A stretch of 64,000 nt of DNA, taken from the NCBI RefSeq assembly GCF_022227765.1, contig NZ_JAJMLZ010000009.1, positions 111,659-175,658 on the forward strand, written 5' to 3'. A model generated the notes under the pieces. The model made no database searches. It had not been told where the DNA came from and worked only from the letters and a program-made list of their open reading frames with translations. Below are positions 1-8,307 of the stretch, piece by piece. The position numbers were made by a program, and so were the translations under genes. This DNA comes from Ectothiorhodospira shaposhnikovii. GTDB taxonomy: Bacteria; Pseudomonadota; Gammaproteobacteria; Ectothiorhodospirales; Ectothiorhodospiraceae. The first letter of the stretch is position 1; each line of letters begins with the position of its first letter.

Positions 1-24
1 TTTTTCAAAATCCTTAGGCTTCAT
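1..24 (-). CDS. Partial antitoxin partner of the BrnT-type toxin (first 8 codons only)
   Basis: An ATG at 24-22 on the minus strand opens a frame reading MKPKDFEK before the window ends. It overlaps the last codons of the BrnT-type toxin gene by 11 bases, as expected for a translationally coupled toxin-antitoxin pair. In BrnT/BrnA modules the toxin gene comes first and the antitoxin follows. Only eight residues are visible, so the family of the antitoxin (BrnA or a helix-turn-helix protein) cannot be decided here. Confidence 0.5.
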
Positions 25-277
25 ACAAGTCCACCTCTGTTTTGCGGGAACGCCTGACTGAAATCAGACGGATACGCCCCTCCCGGTATGTCACAACAGC
101 TGACCAATGCTTAGCGTCGATCATGCCGATAAGAACAAATCGTGCCTCTCCCTCGGATTTTGCTTTTATTTCCAGGAGATATGGATCTCGCCAAAGCGCC
201 TGAGCCGCTTCGAAGTCGATGCCGTGCTTTTGCAAATTGGCGTTGCTCTTGTTCTCGTCGAATTCAAACTCACACAT
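14..277 (-). CDS. brnT: BrnT family toxin of a type II toxin-antitoxin system
   Basis: The 87-residue product shows the BrnT pattern: an N-terminal FEFDENKSNANLQKHGIDF segment, the following AQALW stretch, and a C-terminal IRLISVRRSRKTE basic motif. BrnT proteins are small RNases (RelE-like fold) that arrest translation and are neutralised by the antitoxin encoded just downstream. Here that partner begins at base 24 and runs out of the window. The gene and its flanks are clearly more AT-rich than the neighbouring 4 kb, which suggests a separate, horizontally acquired origin. It lies 47 bases downstream of the PglW-like gene on the same strand. Family call is confident from the motifs; activity is inferred. 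Confidence 0.88.
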   Translation of the reverse strand: MCEFEFDENKSNANLQKHGIDFEAAQALWRDPYLLEIKAKSEGEARFVLIGMIDAKHWSAVVTYREGRIRLISVRRSRKTEVDLYEA

Positions 278-324
278 GAGTATTAATTATTCCTTTTTTA
301 CTCTCAATGCAACTCGAACTCTGG

Positions 325-3300
325 TCAAGCAGCCGGGCTGTCCAGCCACAGGGCCGGTATCCGCGCCCATTCCCGGGTGCCGGCGCCGTGGGGGACGGTG
401 ACGCCATCGATGCGGGCACCGTCGTGCTGGGCGTCGGTGGCGATGAGCAGGATCAGGGCGGGGGGCTGTGCCCCTTCCAGCAGATGTCGACGCAGGTCGT
501 TGAGCCAGGTGTTCACCAGGCCATAGCGGGCCAGCAGGCCCGGTTCGGTGAGCAGGATGGGCTCGTCGATGGCCTGGATCTCCTCGGTCATGGCGGGCAG
601 GGCGCGGGCGATGAGTCGCTGCAGGTTCTGCCAGTCCCGGGCGCCTGGGTCGGCGGCGTCGGCGCGCAGCACCAGGGACCAGTTGGGCGGGCGGGCCATG
701 CCGTCGCAGACCCGATGCAGGTGGCTTAACAGCAGTGCATCAAAGCTGATCCGCCTGAGACCATACTCCCGAACGAGCCTGTCGCCGGCCGGCTCATAAT
801 GGCGCGGGCGCACGGTCAGGGCCAGGAACCGGGCGCTCTCGATAGCGATGCGGATCGACTGATCCAGGGCCTGAATGTCCTGCAGGGTGACGCCCTGCCC
901 GTCTCCCTGGGTGCTGAAATGACTGGTGGTGAACCCGCTCCCGACCAGACTGGTGAGTCCGGCGCTGGGCAGGCAGTAGGCACCGCGACTGCCGTTCTGG
1001 AAGGTGTATTGCCCATTCCAGGCAAACCCCATGTCCAGCGCCTGCATGAGGGTGTCCAGTGACGGTCGGCCGGGTAGCGGCTCGGCAGCCGGATAGCGGC
1101 CTCGCACCCGATCCTGCACCGCCTGCACGCTCAGGGCATGGCTGCCCAGCAAGGCCCCCTGGGCCAGTTCCAGGGCACGGGCCGCCGACATGCCGATGGG
1201 ATAGAACTCGGCCCGACTGGAGAGGGCCGCCCCCTGGGAGGCGGCCGCCGCCAGACGCAGCAATCGGGCGTTGCTCAGCCCCAGGGCGGCTTCCGGCGCC
1301 GGCACGTTGCGTACCTTTTCCAGGGCGCGGGCCGGAGAGAGCAGTTCCGGCTGGGCGGCACATTCGTCGGCCAGCTGGCCCAGGGCCTCGGCATAATCCG
1401 CCAAGGCTTCGCCGCTGCCCTGGGTATTGTCAGCCAGGACCAGGCGACGGCCGATGCGACGGATGATCCAGCGCGGGGACTGGCGGGCCAGCTCCGTGTC
1501 CACGGCGGCACGGGCCACCGCCTGGGCCCAGCGATCCCGCAGGTCCCCTTCCTGCAGACAGCCCCGGCGCAGCAGCAGGGCCTCGGCAGTTTCCAGGGCG
1601 GTGAGGACGCCACCGTTATCGGTCAGCACTTCGGCGATCTCGTCCCGCAGTTCGGTGATGGCCTTCTGCTTGCTCCACTGGGTGATCACCCGATCCTGCA
1701 AGGCGCGGACCTCCTGGGTGGCAATGCCGGTGTGGGCACTGATGCTCAAGGGGGTGGGCCAGTGCACGGCACGCGGACCCGTGCCGGTGAGCGGTTCATC
1801 CAGGCGTCCCAGGTATTCATTGAGAAAACGCTGACGCAGGGGATCGGTGGCCTTGGTGGGCCGGGGCAGGATGAGCTGGAACAGGCGGTCGATGCTGTCG
1901 TGCCCCGCTTCGCCAACGGGGAGCACCGGAACCTGATCCGGGGTTTGCAGGCGGGCCTGCAGGCGGCTGATCAGATCGGAGAGTTCCCTGCGGGTCTGGC
2001 TGCCCACCCCCACCCAGACCCGAACCTGACTGCGGTTGAGCCGGATCAGCTCGGCAACGGTGTTGATGTTGCGTCGGCTGAGCACGTCCAGGGCCTGGGG
2101 GGACATTTCCAGCAGACCGATCTGGGTATCGGGCCGGGCTTCGTCCACCGGACAGGGGGTCGCATCATGCCGGGTGTCGTGACGGGTGAGGGTGCGCGCC
2201 TGTGCGAAGATGCGGCGCCAGTCGCGCAGCATGTCCTCGGCAGTGGCAAAGCGGTGACGCACGTCGCGCACCAGTGCCCTGGCGAAGAAGGCGGTCATGG
2301 GATCTCGCACCGCGGGATCAAATACACCGCCATCCAGATCCGGGCTGCCCTCCCCCGGCGGGATGCCCCCCTCGCCGGCCACCCAGCCGGGCAGACTGCC
2401 GGCGGCCATCTCGTAGAGTGTCAGGGCGGCGGCAAAGCGCTCCGCATAGTCATCCCAGCGACGCCGACCGGCATCGCGGATAAAGGGGTCCATGTAGGCC
2501 AGGGTGCCGGCGGTGATGTTATCGGGACTGATGCCGGCCAGGGAGAAGTCGAAGACCACCAGATGCAGCTGGCTGCCCTGTTTGGTGAGGCCCAGGTTTT
2601 CCGGCTTGATGTCCCGATGGAAGATGCCCTTTTCCTCCAGTTGCACCAGGGCACTGAGCAGGTCGTCGCCGAATCGTTCCAGCAGTTCCAGGGGCACGGC
2701 ACCGTGACGGCGTAGACGCTGGGCCAGGGTGCCCTCGTTGGCATGGTCCAGCAGCAGCCCCACATGGCCATCCACCTCGATGGTCCCGCGATGGGCGACG
2801 ATGGCCTGGTGGCGAAGCCTGGACAGGGTATTGGCCTCTTCCCGCAAACGGGCATTGTGGTCCGGGGAAGCGGCCATCTTGAGCACACAGGCGTGGCCCT
2901 GATGATCCACCAAAAACACCACCGATGAGGCGCCGCGCCCCAGTCGTTGACGAATGGTGATGCCCCCGGCGAAGGATTCCCCTTCCCGTGCCTCGGTGGG
3001 GGCATGCACGCGCTGAGTGTCGGGGCGCGTGAGGTCGTCTTCCAGGGCATCCAGACATTGCAGGAAGTCATCCACCGAGTCCATGCGCTGGGCTGGATCC
3101 GGATGGGTGGCGTAGTGCACCAGGTACTGCATTTCGGTGCTGGCGCCATTGATGTCATCGGTGATTTGCAGCCCCTTGCCGCGATTGAGCTTGTCGAGCA
3201 GATCCAGGTCGCTCTCGGCGGGCCGCTTGCCGGTGAACAGGTGATAGGCCAGAGTGCCCAGGGAGAAGACATCCATCAGCACCCCGTCCCCTTCCCCCAG

Positions 3301-4467
3301 GTGGGCCTCCGGCGGCAGGTAGGGGCCAGCCTCCTCACGCATCAGACAGGTCAGATGGCTCAGCGCACTGACCTGACGGGTCTCGCTCTCGAAGATCCGG
3401 CTGGCGGTGGACCAGTTGGTGATCTTGATGGCGAAACCACCGGCGGCGGTGTCCCTGATCAGGATGTTCTGCGGGCTGAGGGCACGGTGATACAGACGCT
3501 GGCCATGGGCATGTTTCACGGCCTCGGCAATCTGCCTGAGCAGGTCGATGGCCTGGGTGATGTTGAGTCGCTGAGCCTGGGGGTGGCAGAAACGATGATC
3601 CAGTCGCTGGGCTTGCGGATCATGCTCGTAAATGAGCGCCGGGCCGTGATCGTGGTGATGATATTCCTTGGCCTTGAGGATGCCGGGATGCTCGATGCCC
3701 TCCAGGAGCTGATACTCCAGCTCCGCGGCCTTCTGCAGCCGCTGGGCTTCCGGCTCGGGCCGGTGGCGGACCAGGTAGATGCGGACCTTGCGTTCGACGC
3801 CCAGCTCGGTATGCCGGGCCAGCCAGTCTTGAAAGAGGTCGGACTCATCCAGCAAGTGCGTGAGTTCGTAAAGCCCCACGCGACGCAGGCGCACGGATTC
3901 CTTGATGCCGGCCTCATCCAGGGCACGGGCCAGGGAGCGGGCCGCCGGGCGGTTGACGGGGCGATGGGGCCAGTGTTCCGGAATGTCCGTGATTTCGGGC
4001 AAAAGATCCCTGCGCGTGCAGACCCCCATCCCCGCGGGGCCTTCCAGCTTGCTGACCAGGTTTTCCGCCGAGAGGAACACCAGCGCGGTGATGAAAGGGA
4101 CACGCTCCTTGGATTTCTTGCTGGAAGGCTGTACCTGGAGCAGTGAAGCCAGTTTGCGGGCCTTGCGATCCGCCAGCAGACGGGGGTTGTCAAAGGCCTT
4201 GCGCTGGCCGTTGGGCTTTTCCCAGATCCAGGTGCCGGCATCTCCACCCATGGCACCGGGGTGGGACTTGATCTCCACCAGGTAGCATCCCTTGGGGGTC
4301 AGTACCAGCAGATCCACCTCGTTGATGGAGCCGTCCTGGGCAATGAACTCGAAATTGGCCCAGGCCCGGTAGGGTTCATGATCCGGCAGGGCCTGGCGCA
4401 CCCAATTCAGCGCCTCTTGCTCCCAGGCATGATCCGACGGCGTGATCTGTTTCCAGTGCTTGTCCAT
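325..4467 (-). CDS. pglW: PglW-like NERD domain / double serine-threonine kinase defence protein
   Basis: A 1380-residue cytoplasmic protein. Residues 1-140 form a NERD nuclease-related domain (E50, D52, then E65-I-K67). Residues about 230-480 form a kinase fold that looks dead: the catalytic loop reads HRALSPQN (H327-R-A) and the DFG position reads NWS. Residues about 500-770 form a second kinase with a glycine-rich loop (GRGASSVV), VLK lysine 530, intact HRDIKPEN (D619) and a DFS instead of DFG (D640). At about 780-840 lies a helix-hairpin-helix segment resembling the RNA polymerase alpha C-terminal domain, then a long C-terminal region. This order and length match PglW, the kinase of BREX type 2 (Pgl) phage defence. 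No pglX, pglY or pglZ is in the window; if present they would lie to the left, beyond brnT. An orphan kinase or another kinase-containing defence system is possible. It follows the DUF3581 gene by 30 bases. Confidence 0.75.
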   Translation of the reverse strand: MDKHWKQITPSDHAWEQEALNWVRQALPDHEPYRAWANFEFIAQDGSINEVDLLVLTPKGCYLVEIKSHPGAMGGDAGTWIWEKPNGQRKAFDNPRLLADRKARKLASLLQVQPSSKKSKERVPFITALVFLSAENLVSKLEGPAGMGVCTRRDLLPEITDIPEHWPHRPVNRPAARSLARALDEAGIKESVRLRRVGLYELTHLLDESDLFQDWLARHTELGVERKVRIYLVRHRPEPEAQRLQKAAELEYQLLEGIEHPGILKAKEYHHHDHGPALIYEHDPQAQRLDHRFCHPQAQRLNITQAIDLLRQIAEAVKHAHGQRLYHRALSPQNILIRDTAAGGFAIKITNWSTASRIFESETRQVSALSHLTCLMREEAGPYLPPEAHLGEGDGVLMDVFSLGTLAYHLFTGKRPAESDLDLLDKLNRGKGLQITDDINGASTEMQYLVHYATHPDPAQRMDSVDDFLQCLDALEDDLTRPDTQRVHAPTEAREGESFAGGITIRQRLGRGASSVVFLVDHQGHACVLKMAASPDHNARLREEANTLSRLRHQAIVAHRGTIEVDGHVGLLLDHANEGTLAQRLRRHGAVPLELLERFGDDLLSALVQLEEKGIFHRDIKPENLGLTKQGSQLHLVVFDFSLAGISPDNITAGTLAYMDPFIRDAGRRRWDDYAERFAAALTLYEMAAGSLPGWVAGEGGIPPGEGSPDLDGGVFDPAVRDPMTAFFARALVRDVRHRFATAEDMLRDWRRIFAQARTLTRHDTRHDATPCPVDEARPDTQIGLLEMSPQALDVLSRRNINTVAELIRLNRSQVRVWVGVGSQTRRELSDLISRLQARLQTPDQVPVLPVGEAGHDSIDRLFQLILPRPTKATDPLRQRFLNEYLGRLDEPLTGTGPRAVHWPTPLSISAHTGIATQEVRALQDRVITQWSKQKAITELRDEIAEVLTDNGGVLTALETAEALLLRRGCLQEGDLRDRWAQAVARAAVDTELARQSPRWIIRRIGRRLVLADNTQGSGEALADYAEALGQLADECAAQPELLSPARALEKVRNVPAPEAALGLSNARLLRLAAAASQGAALSSRAEFYPIGMSAARALELAQGALLGSHALSVQAVQDRVRGRYPAAEPLPGRPSLDTLMQALDMGFAWNGQYTFQNGSRGAYCLPSAGLTSLVGSGFTTSHFSTQGDGQGVTLQDIQALDQSIRIAIESARFLALTVRPRHYEPAGDRLVREYGLRRISFDALLLSHLHRVCDGMARPPNWSLVLRADAADPGARDWQNLQRLIARALPAMTEEIQAIDEPILLTEPGLLARYGLVNTWLNDLRRHLLEGAQPPALILLIATDAQHDGARIDGVTVPHGAGTREWARIPALWLDSPAA

Positions 4468-4497
4468 GCGCCCCTCCCCGAACTCACCGCCCGGTGT

Positions 4498-5214
4498 TCA
4501 GCGGTCGGAATAGGCCGCCTTCCAGCCGTCATATTGGCTGACCAGGTCGTCCACCACGTCCTGCTCGAAGGGGCGCAGTCCGGAGATGACCAGTTTCTTG
4601 CGGCCGGTGCCCACCTGTTCGCCGGAGGCGGTGAGGGCAAACTCCAGCACCACGTCGCCGCGCTTGCCGTTGACCGCCATGGTGGCGTTGGTGAAGCTCA
4701 AGCTCGGTGCCTCGGCGGGCAGACGGGTGAATTCCAGGGCCATGCTTTCGTAGAACACCAGCGGGCGCTGGGGATTGACCATGACGCCCTGCGCCTTCAT
4801 CAGGGGCACCATCACATGGGGGAAGTTCTGCCCGGAGAAGGCGGCGTACTGTTTCGTCAGCCCCTCCAGCAGGGCGCCGTCCCGGGACACCTCGCCATCC
4901 CGCTCCACCTTGAGATAGACCCGCTCGCCACCGTCGGTGATCTCCAGGGTGGCGTCGTCGGTGGCGGGGAAATGCAGGCCGACGCCGGCACCCACCATGT
5001 TGGTGAAGCTGAAGGCCATGCGGGCGCTCACCCCGTAGCGGGCCAGGACCAGGCAGAACAGCAGATCACCGGGGACGCAGAAGCGCTTGGCATCGGGGTC
5101 GTGGATCGGGTTGAAATCACCGGCCACTTCCTTGGCGAAGCGGCTGGCCTGTTCGGGCGTGACGCGCACCAGACCGTTGTCGACGACATGAAATTCATCA
5201 AGATAGCTTGGCAC
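4498..5214 (-). CDS. DUF3581 family protein
   Basis: A 238-residue protein of the DUF3581 family, found mainly in gammaproteobacteria, with no established reaction. The N-terminal part (FAKEVAGDFNPIHDPDAKRF) resembles the start of MaoC/hot-dog dehydratases, where the FNPIH stretch holds catalytic residues, so an acyl-thioester role is conceivable but unproven. The start was set at GTG 5214-5212 because AGAGAGGA lies six bases upstream; the open frame continues to an ATG at 5334, but those extra residues are proline/arginine-rich and unlike the family. It is followed after 30 bases by the PglW-like gene on the same strand, which may simply be read through from here. Confidence 0.8.
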   Translation of the reverse strand: MPSYLDEFHVVDNGLVRVTPEQASRFAKEVAGDFNPIHDPDAKRFCVPGDLLFCLVLARYGVSARMAFSFTNMVGAGVGLHFPATDDATLEITDGGERVYLKVERDGEVSRDGALLEGLTKQYAAFSGQNFPHVMVPLMKAQGVMVNPQRPLVFYESMALEFTRLPAEAPSLSFTNATMAVNGKRGDVVLEFALTASGEQVGTGRKKLVISGLRPFEQDVVDDLVSQYDGWKAAYSDR

Positions 5215-5363
5215 CGGTGATCCTCTCTGGCCTGACGGGTGGTTTTGAGGGGACGTAGTGTACCAAGCCGGGGGGGCAAAAAGGCATGGAACCCGCCATG
5301 ACTCCCGGCCTGCTGCCCGATCCGGTTGCGGCAAGGGCCTGGACCCATGTCAACAGACAACCT

Positions 5364-6047
5364 TCACGAACCATCCTGCCGCGGGGTCTCGTCAAGCCGG
5401 GCGCGGCGGGTCTGGAGGGCATGGCGCACCAGGGCACCCACGCCCAGGAACAGGGCCAGGACCAGCAGCGGCGCCACCGAATCCAGACCAAACGCCTCCG
5501 CCCCGGTACCCACTTCCACCAGGGCGTGAACCGCCGCCGCATAGACCACCCACTTCACCGCCAGTCCCAGGGCGGCGGCGGCCAGGAACGGCAGCAGGGG
5601 CAAACCCAGCATGCCGGCACCGTAGTTGATCACCGAATGGGGAAACCCCGGCAACACCCGCAACACCAGCTGGGTGAGGAAATCCCCCCGCTCCCTGAGC
5701 AGATTGACCACTCGCCCGGCATCCACGTCCGACGGCCGACGGCCACGCAGGTGCCGGGAAATCTCGTAGGCGCCGAAGGCACCCAGGACGCTGCCGGCCG
5801 TGAGCAGGCCGGCCGCCACCAACGGAGGGTAGATGGGCGCCACCACCCAGAGCATGAGGGTGCCGGGCAGCGCCAGGGCAAGCAACAGGGCCTGAACCAG
5901 CACCAGCCCCACCGCCACCAGGGGATGGGCGCTGGCCTGGTGGCCGAAATCCAGCAGGGCATCCAGGGAGACGGGTTGCCAGAAGGCCAGCACCAGACCG
6001 AACAGTACCGGTATCAGGGCCAGCCAGAGGCGGGATTTCCTTTTCAA
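5364..6047 (-). CDS. TVP38/TMEM64 (VTT domain) family inner-membrane protein
   Basis: The 227-residue product is strongly hydrophobic, with about five to six membrane segments. It carries the VTT-domain signature around PGFPHSVINYGAGMLGLP, typical of TVP38/TMEM64 and DedA-related proteins, which are implicated in lipid scrambling or membrane homeostasis. Its start overlaps the stop of the upstream M48 protease by four bases, so the two are probably one operon. The C-terminal tail is short, basic and presumably cytoplasmic. Family is clear; substrate is unknown. Confidence 0.85.
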   Translation of the reverse strand: MKRKSRLWLALIPVLFGLVLAFWQPVSLDALLDFGHQASAHPLVAVGLVLVQALLLALALPGTLMLWVVAPIYPPLVAAGLLTAGSVLGAFGAYEISRHLRGRRPSDVDAGRVVNLLRERGDFLTQLVLRVLPGFPHSVINYGAGMLGLPLLPFLAAAALGLAVKWVVYAAAVHALVEVGTGAEAFGLDSVAPLLVLALFLGVGALVRHALQTRRARLDETPRQDGS

Positions 6048-7396
6048 CGCCAGCTCTGCAGTCGCTGGGCGGCATAGCGGCCCTGCTCGGTCTGCGTCCC
6101 CGCCATCTGGATATAACGCTGGTACTGTTGCGCCGCCGCCTGACGGTTCTGCATGTTCTCGTGGGCCACGCCCTGCAGGAACACCGTGTTGGGATTGCCC
6201 GGCAGTATCCGCTCATAGCGCTGGAAATGGCTCAAGGCCACATCCGGCCGGTTCTGCGCCAGCTGGTTGATGCCGCTCAGGTGAATGGCCTGCCCTTCAT
6301 CGGGATAGGCACTGCGGGCCTGCTGCAGATAGCGCTCCGCCTCCCGGTGCTGCCCCTGGGCGGTCTTGGCCTTGGACATCAGCAACAGCCCCGGGTAGTC
6401 ATCGGGCGCCTGACGCAGGGAGGTGGCAAAATGCCGTTCCGCCTGGGCGTACTGGTTCCTGGCCATGCGGGCCTCTCCGGCCTGCTGCTCCTTGATGGCC
6501 GGCTTGATGCGCCGCAACGAGGCGGTGTTGTCCATGTAACGCTCCCGCCCCACATTGCGGTTGAGATCCGCGGAATAGCGTGAACTGGCCTCCCGCTGGG
6601 CGGTGTCGAACCGTTCCTGGCTCATGGGATGGGTGGAGAACATGGTCTCCAGGGCATTGGGCTGACGATCCGACATGCCCCGCAGCATGTCCATCAGATC
6701 CACCATGCCCTGAGGGTTCTGGCCCGCCCTGGACATGTACTCCAGACCCAGGGCATCGGCTTCCCGCTCGTTCTCGCGGCTGTAATGGGCCAGCAGGGCG
6801 GTGGCGCCCACGGCGCTGACCGCATAGATCAGGTTGCTGTAACCGGACAGGCGCTCGGACTGAGCCGCGGCAATGCCCACCCCCCCCAGGACCACGGCGG
6901 CGATGATGCCCGTGGTCTGGCGCCGGGCGGTATGCCGGGCATTGACGTGACCGGTCTCATGACCCAGCAGGGCCGCCAGGGCGGCCTCGTCCTCCATCTC
7001 CACCATGATGCCCCGGGTACAGGCCATGGTGCCGCCCGGAAAGGTGTAGGCATTGATATAGTTGGCATTGACCACATTGAAGGAATACGGCATGTGGGGT
7101 CGGTGGGAGACCTCGGCGACGGAGTTCCCTACCTGGGTCACGTAGTTGTTGACACGGTTGTCCCGCAGCAGTCCATAGTCATTGGAAAACTGGTGGGGGG
7201 AATGCTGCCGGTCCACGGCGATCTCCTCCTGCTCGGACATGAGCATGAGCCGCTGCTGACCGGTGACGGGATCAACGGCGCACCCCTTGAGGGAGGGCAG
7301 CACCACGGCGCCCGCGGTACTGGCGGACATCAGCCAGAGGAAGTCGCGCCGGGTCATCCGGCGCCGAAAAATGCGATGACCGGGATTGTGATCCAT
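6044..7396 (-). CDS. Tat-exported lipoprotein M48 family zinc metalloprotease with TPR domain
   Basis: A 450-residue protein. The N terminus has a twin-arginine motif (TRRDFL, R16-R17) followed by a hydrophobic stretch and a lipobox ending at C39 (LKGC), so it is likely exported folded by Tat and lipid-anchored. The zinc site HETGH (146-150) with a downstream ENEREADALG glutamate ligand region defines peptidase family M48. The C-terminal 150 residues look like TPR repeats (AERHFATSLRQAPDD and following). This is the BepA/LoiP-like architecture of envelope quality-control proteases. The true start could be internal (M14). It overlaps the VTT gene by four bases and is divergent from the alpha/beta hydrolase. 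Confidence 0.9.
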   Translation of the reverse strand: MDHNPGHRIFRRRMTRRDFLWLMSASTAGAVVLPSLKGCAVDPVTGQQRLMLMSEQEEIAVDRQHSPHQFSNDYGLLRDNRVNNYVTQVGNSVAEVSHRPHMPYSFNVVNANYINAYTFPGGTMACTRGIMVEMEDEAALAALLGHETGHVNARHTARRQTTGIIAAVVLGGVGIAAAQSERLSGYSNLIYAVSAVGATALLAHYSRENEREADALGLEYMSRAGQNPQGMVDLMDMLRGMSDRQPNALETMFSTHPMSQERFDTAQREASSRYSADLNRNVGRERYMDNTASLRRIKPAIKEQQAGEARMARNQYAQAERHFATSLRQAPDDYPGLLLMSKAKTAQGQHREAERYLQQARSAYPDEGQAIHLSGINQLAQNRPDVALSHFQRYERILPGNPNTVFLQGVAHENMQNRQAAAQQYQRYIQMAGTQTEQGRYAAQRLQSWR

Positions 7397-7500
7397 GATG
7401 GAGGGCTCCTTCGTGCCGGGAGAACAGGGTTCAGTCTAACCGCTCCCGGGATGGCTTCAAATCTTCATGTGTTCGGATATCAGACAGGACCGACCAGAAA

Positions 7501-8307
7501 ATGTCACTGCGACTCCACCATAAAATCCTGGGCAGCGGGCCGCCTCTGCTATTGCTTCATGGCCTCTACGGGGCCGGTGTCAACTGGCAGGGTCACGCCC
7601 GGACCCTGGCGGCCCGTTACCGGGTGCTGCTGCCGGACCTGCGCAATCACGGACAGTCGCCCCACTCGCTGCAGATGGACTACCCGGCCATGGCGGCGGA
7701 CCTTTTGGCGTTGCTGGACCGGGAAGGGTTGGACCAGGCCCTGGTGGTGGGGCACAGCATGGGCGGCAAGGTGGCCATGACCCTGGCCCAGCACCATCCC
7801 GAGCGGGTCCGGGCCCTGGTGGTGGCGGACATCGCCCCCGTCGATTACGCCCTGGATGACCGCGAACACACCCATATCCTCGACAGCCTGCAGCAGCTGC
7901 CCGTGGCCGACCTGTCACGCCGGGAGGATGCGGATATCGCCCTGGCACGGGCCATTCCAGAAGCCCCGGTGCGCCGGTTCCTGCTCATGAACCTGGAGCG
8001 GGGACCGGAGGGATTTCGCTGGCGGATTCCCCTGGACATCCTGCGGCAGGCCCTCCCCACCCTAGTGGGCTACCCGGAGACCGGCGCCCCCTACGAAGGC
8101 CCTGCCCTGTTCATTCGCGGTGAACGCTCCGACTACATCCGCAATGCAGATCGCCCCCTGATCGAGGCCCGCTTTACCCGCGCCCGATTAATGACCCTGA
8201 AGGACACGGGGCACTGGCTCCATGTCCAGGCCCCCGGCCCCTTCGGCCAGATCCTGCAGGGTTTTCTGGACCGGCACGCAGACCACGGGCCGGGAGACCC
8301 CCCATGA
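7501..8307 (+). CDS. Alpha/beta hydrolase (YbfF-like esterase)
   Basis: The 268-residue protein has the alpha/beta-hydrolase hallmarks: the oxyanion region LLLHGLYGAGVNW, a nucleophile elbow GHSMGG with Ser86, and a C-terminal catalytic-histidine motif DTGHWLHVQAP. It resembles cytosolic esterases of the YbfF family, which act on short acyl esters or acyl-CoA; the substrate is not known. No clear ribosome binding site precedes ATG 7501. Its stop overlaps the start of the next gene (ATGA), so it appears to head a three-gene operon with two GTPases. Confidence 0.85.
   Translation: MSLRLHHKILGSGPPLLLLHGLYGAGVNWQGHARTLAARYRVLLPDLRNHGQSPHSLQMDYPAMAADLLALLDREGLDQALVVGHSMGGKVAMTLAQHHPERVRALVVADIAPVDYALDDREHTHILDSLQQLPVADLSRREDADIALARAIPEAPVRRFLLMNLERGPEGFRWRIPLDILRQALPTLVGYPETGAPYEGPALFIRGERSDYIRNADRPLIEARFTRARLMTLKDTGHWLHVQAPGPFGQILQGFLDRHADHGPGDPP

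Noticed and set aside
1138..2715. A 525-codon plus-strand open frame
   Set aside because: Antisense to the kinase gene; composition is that of a GC-rich shadow frame.
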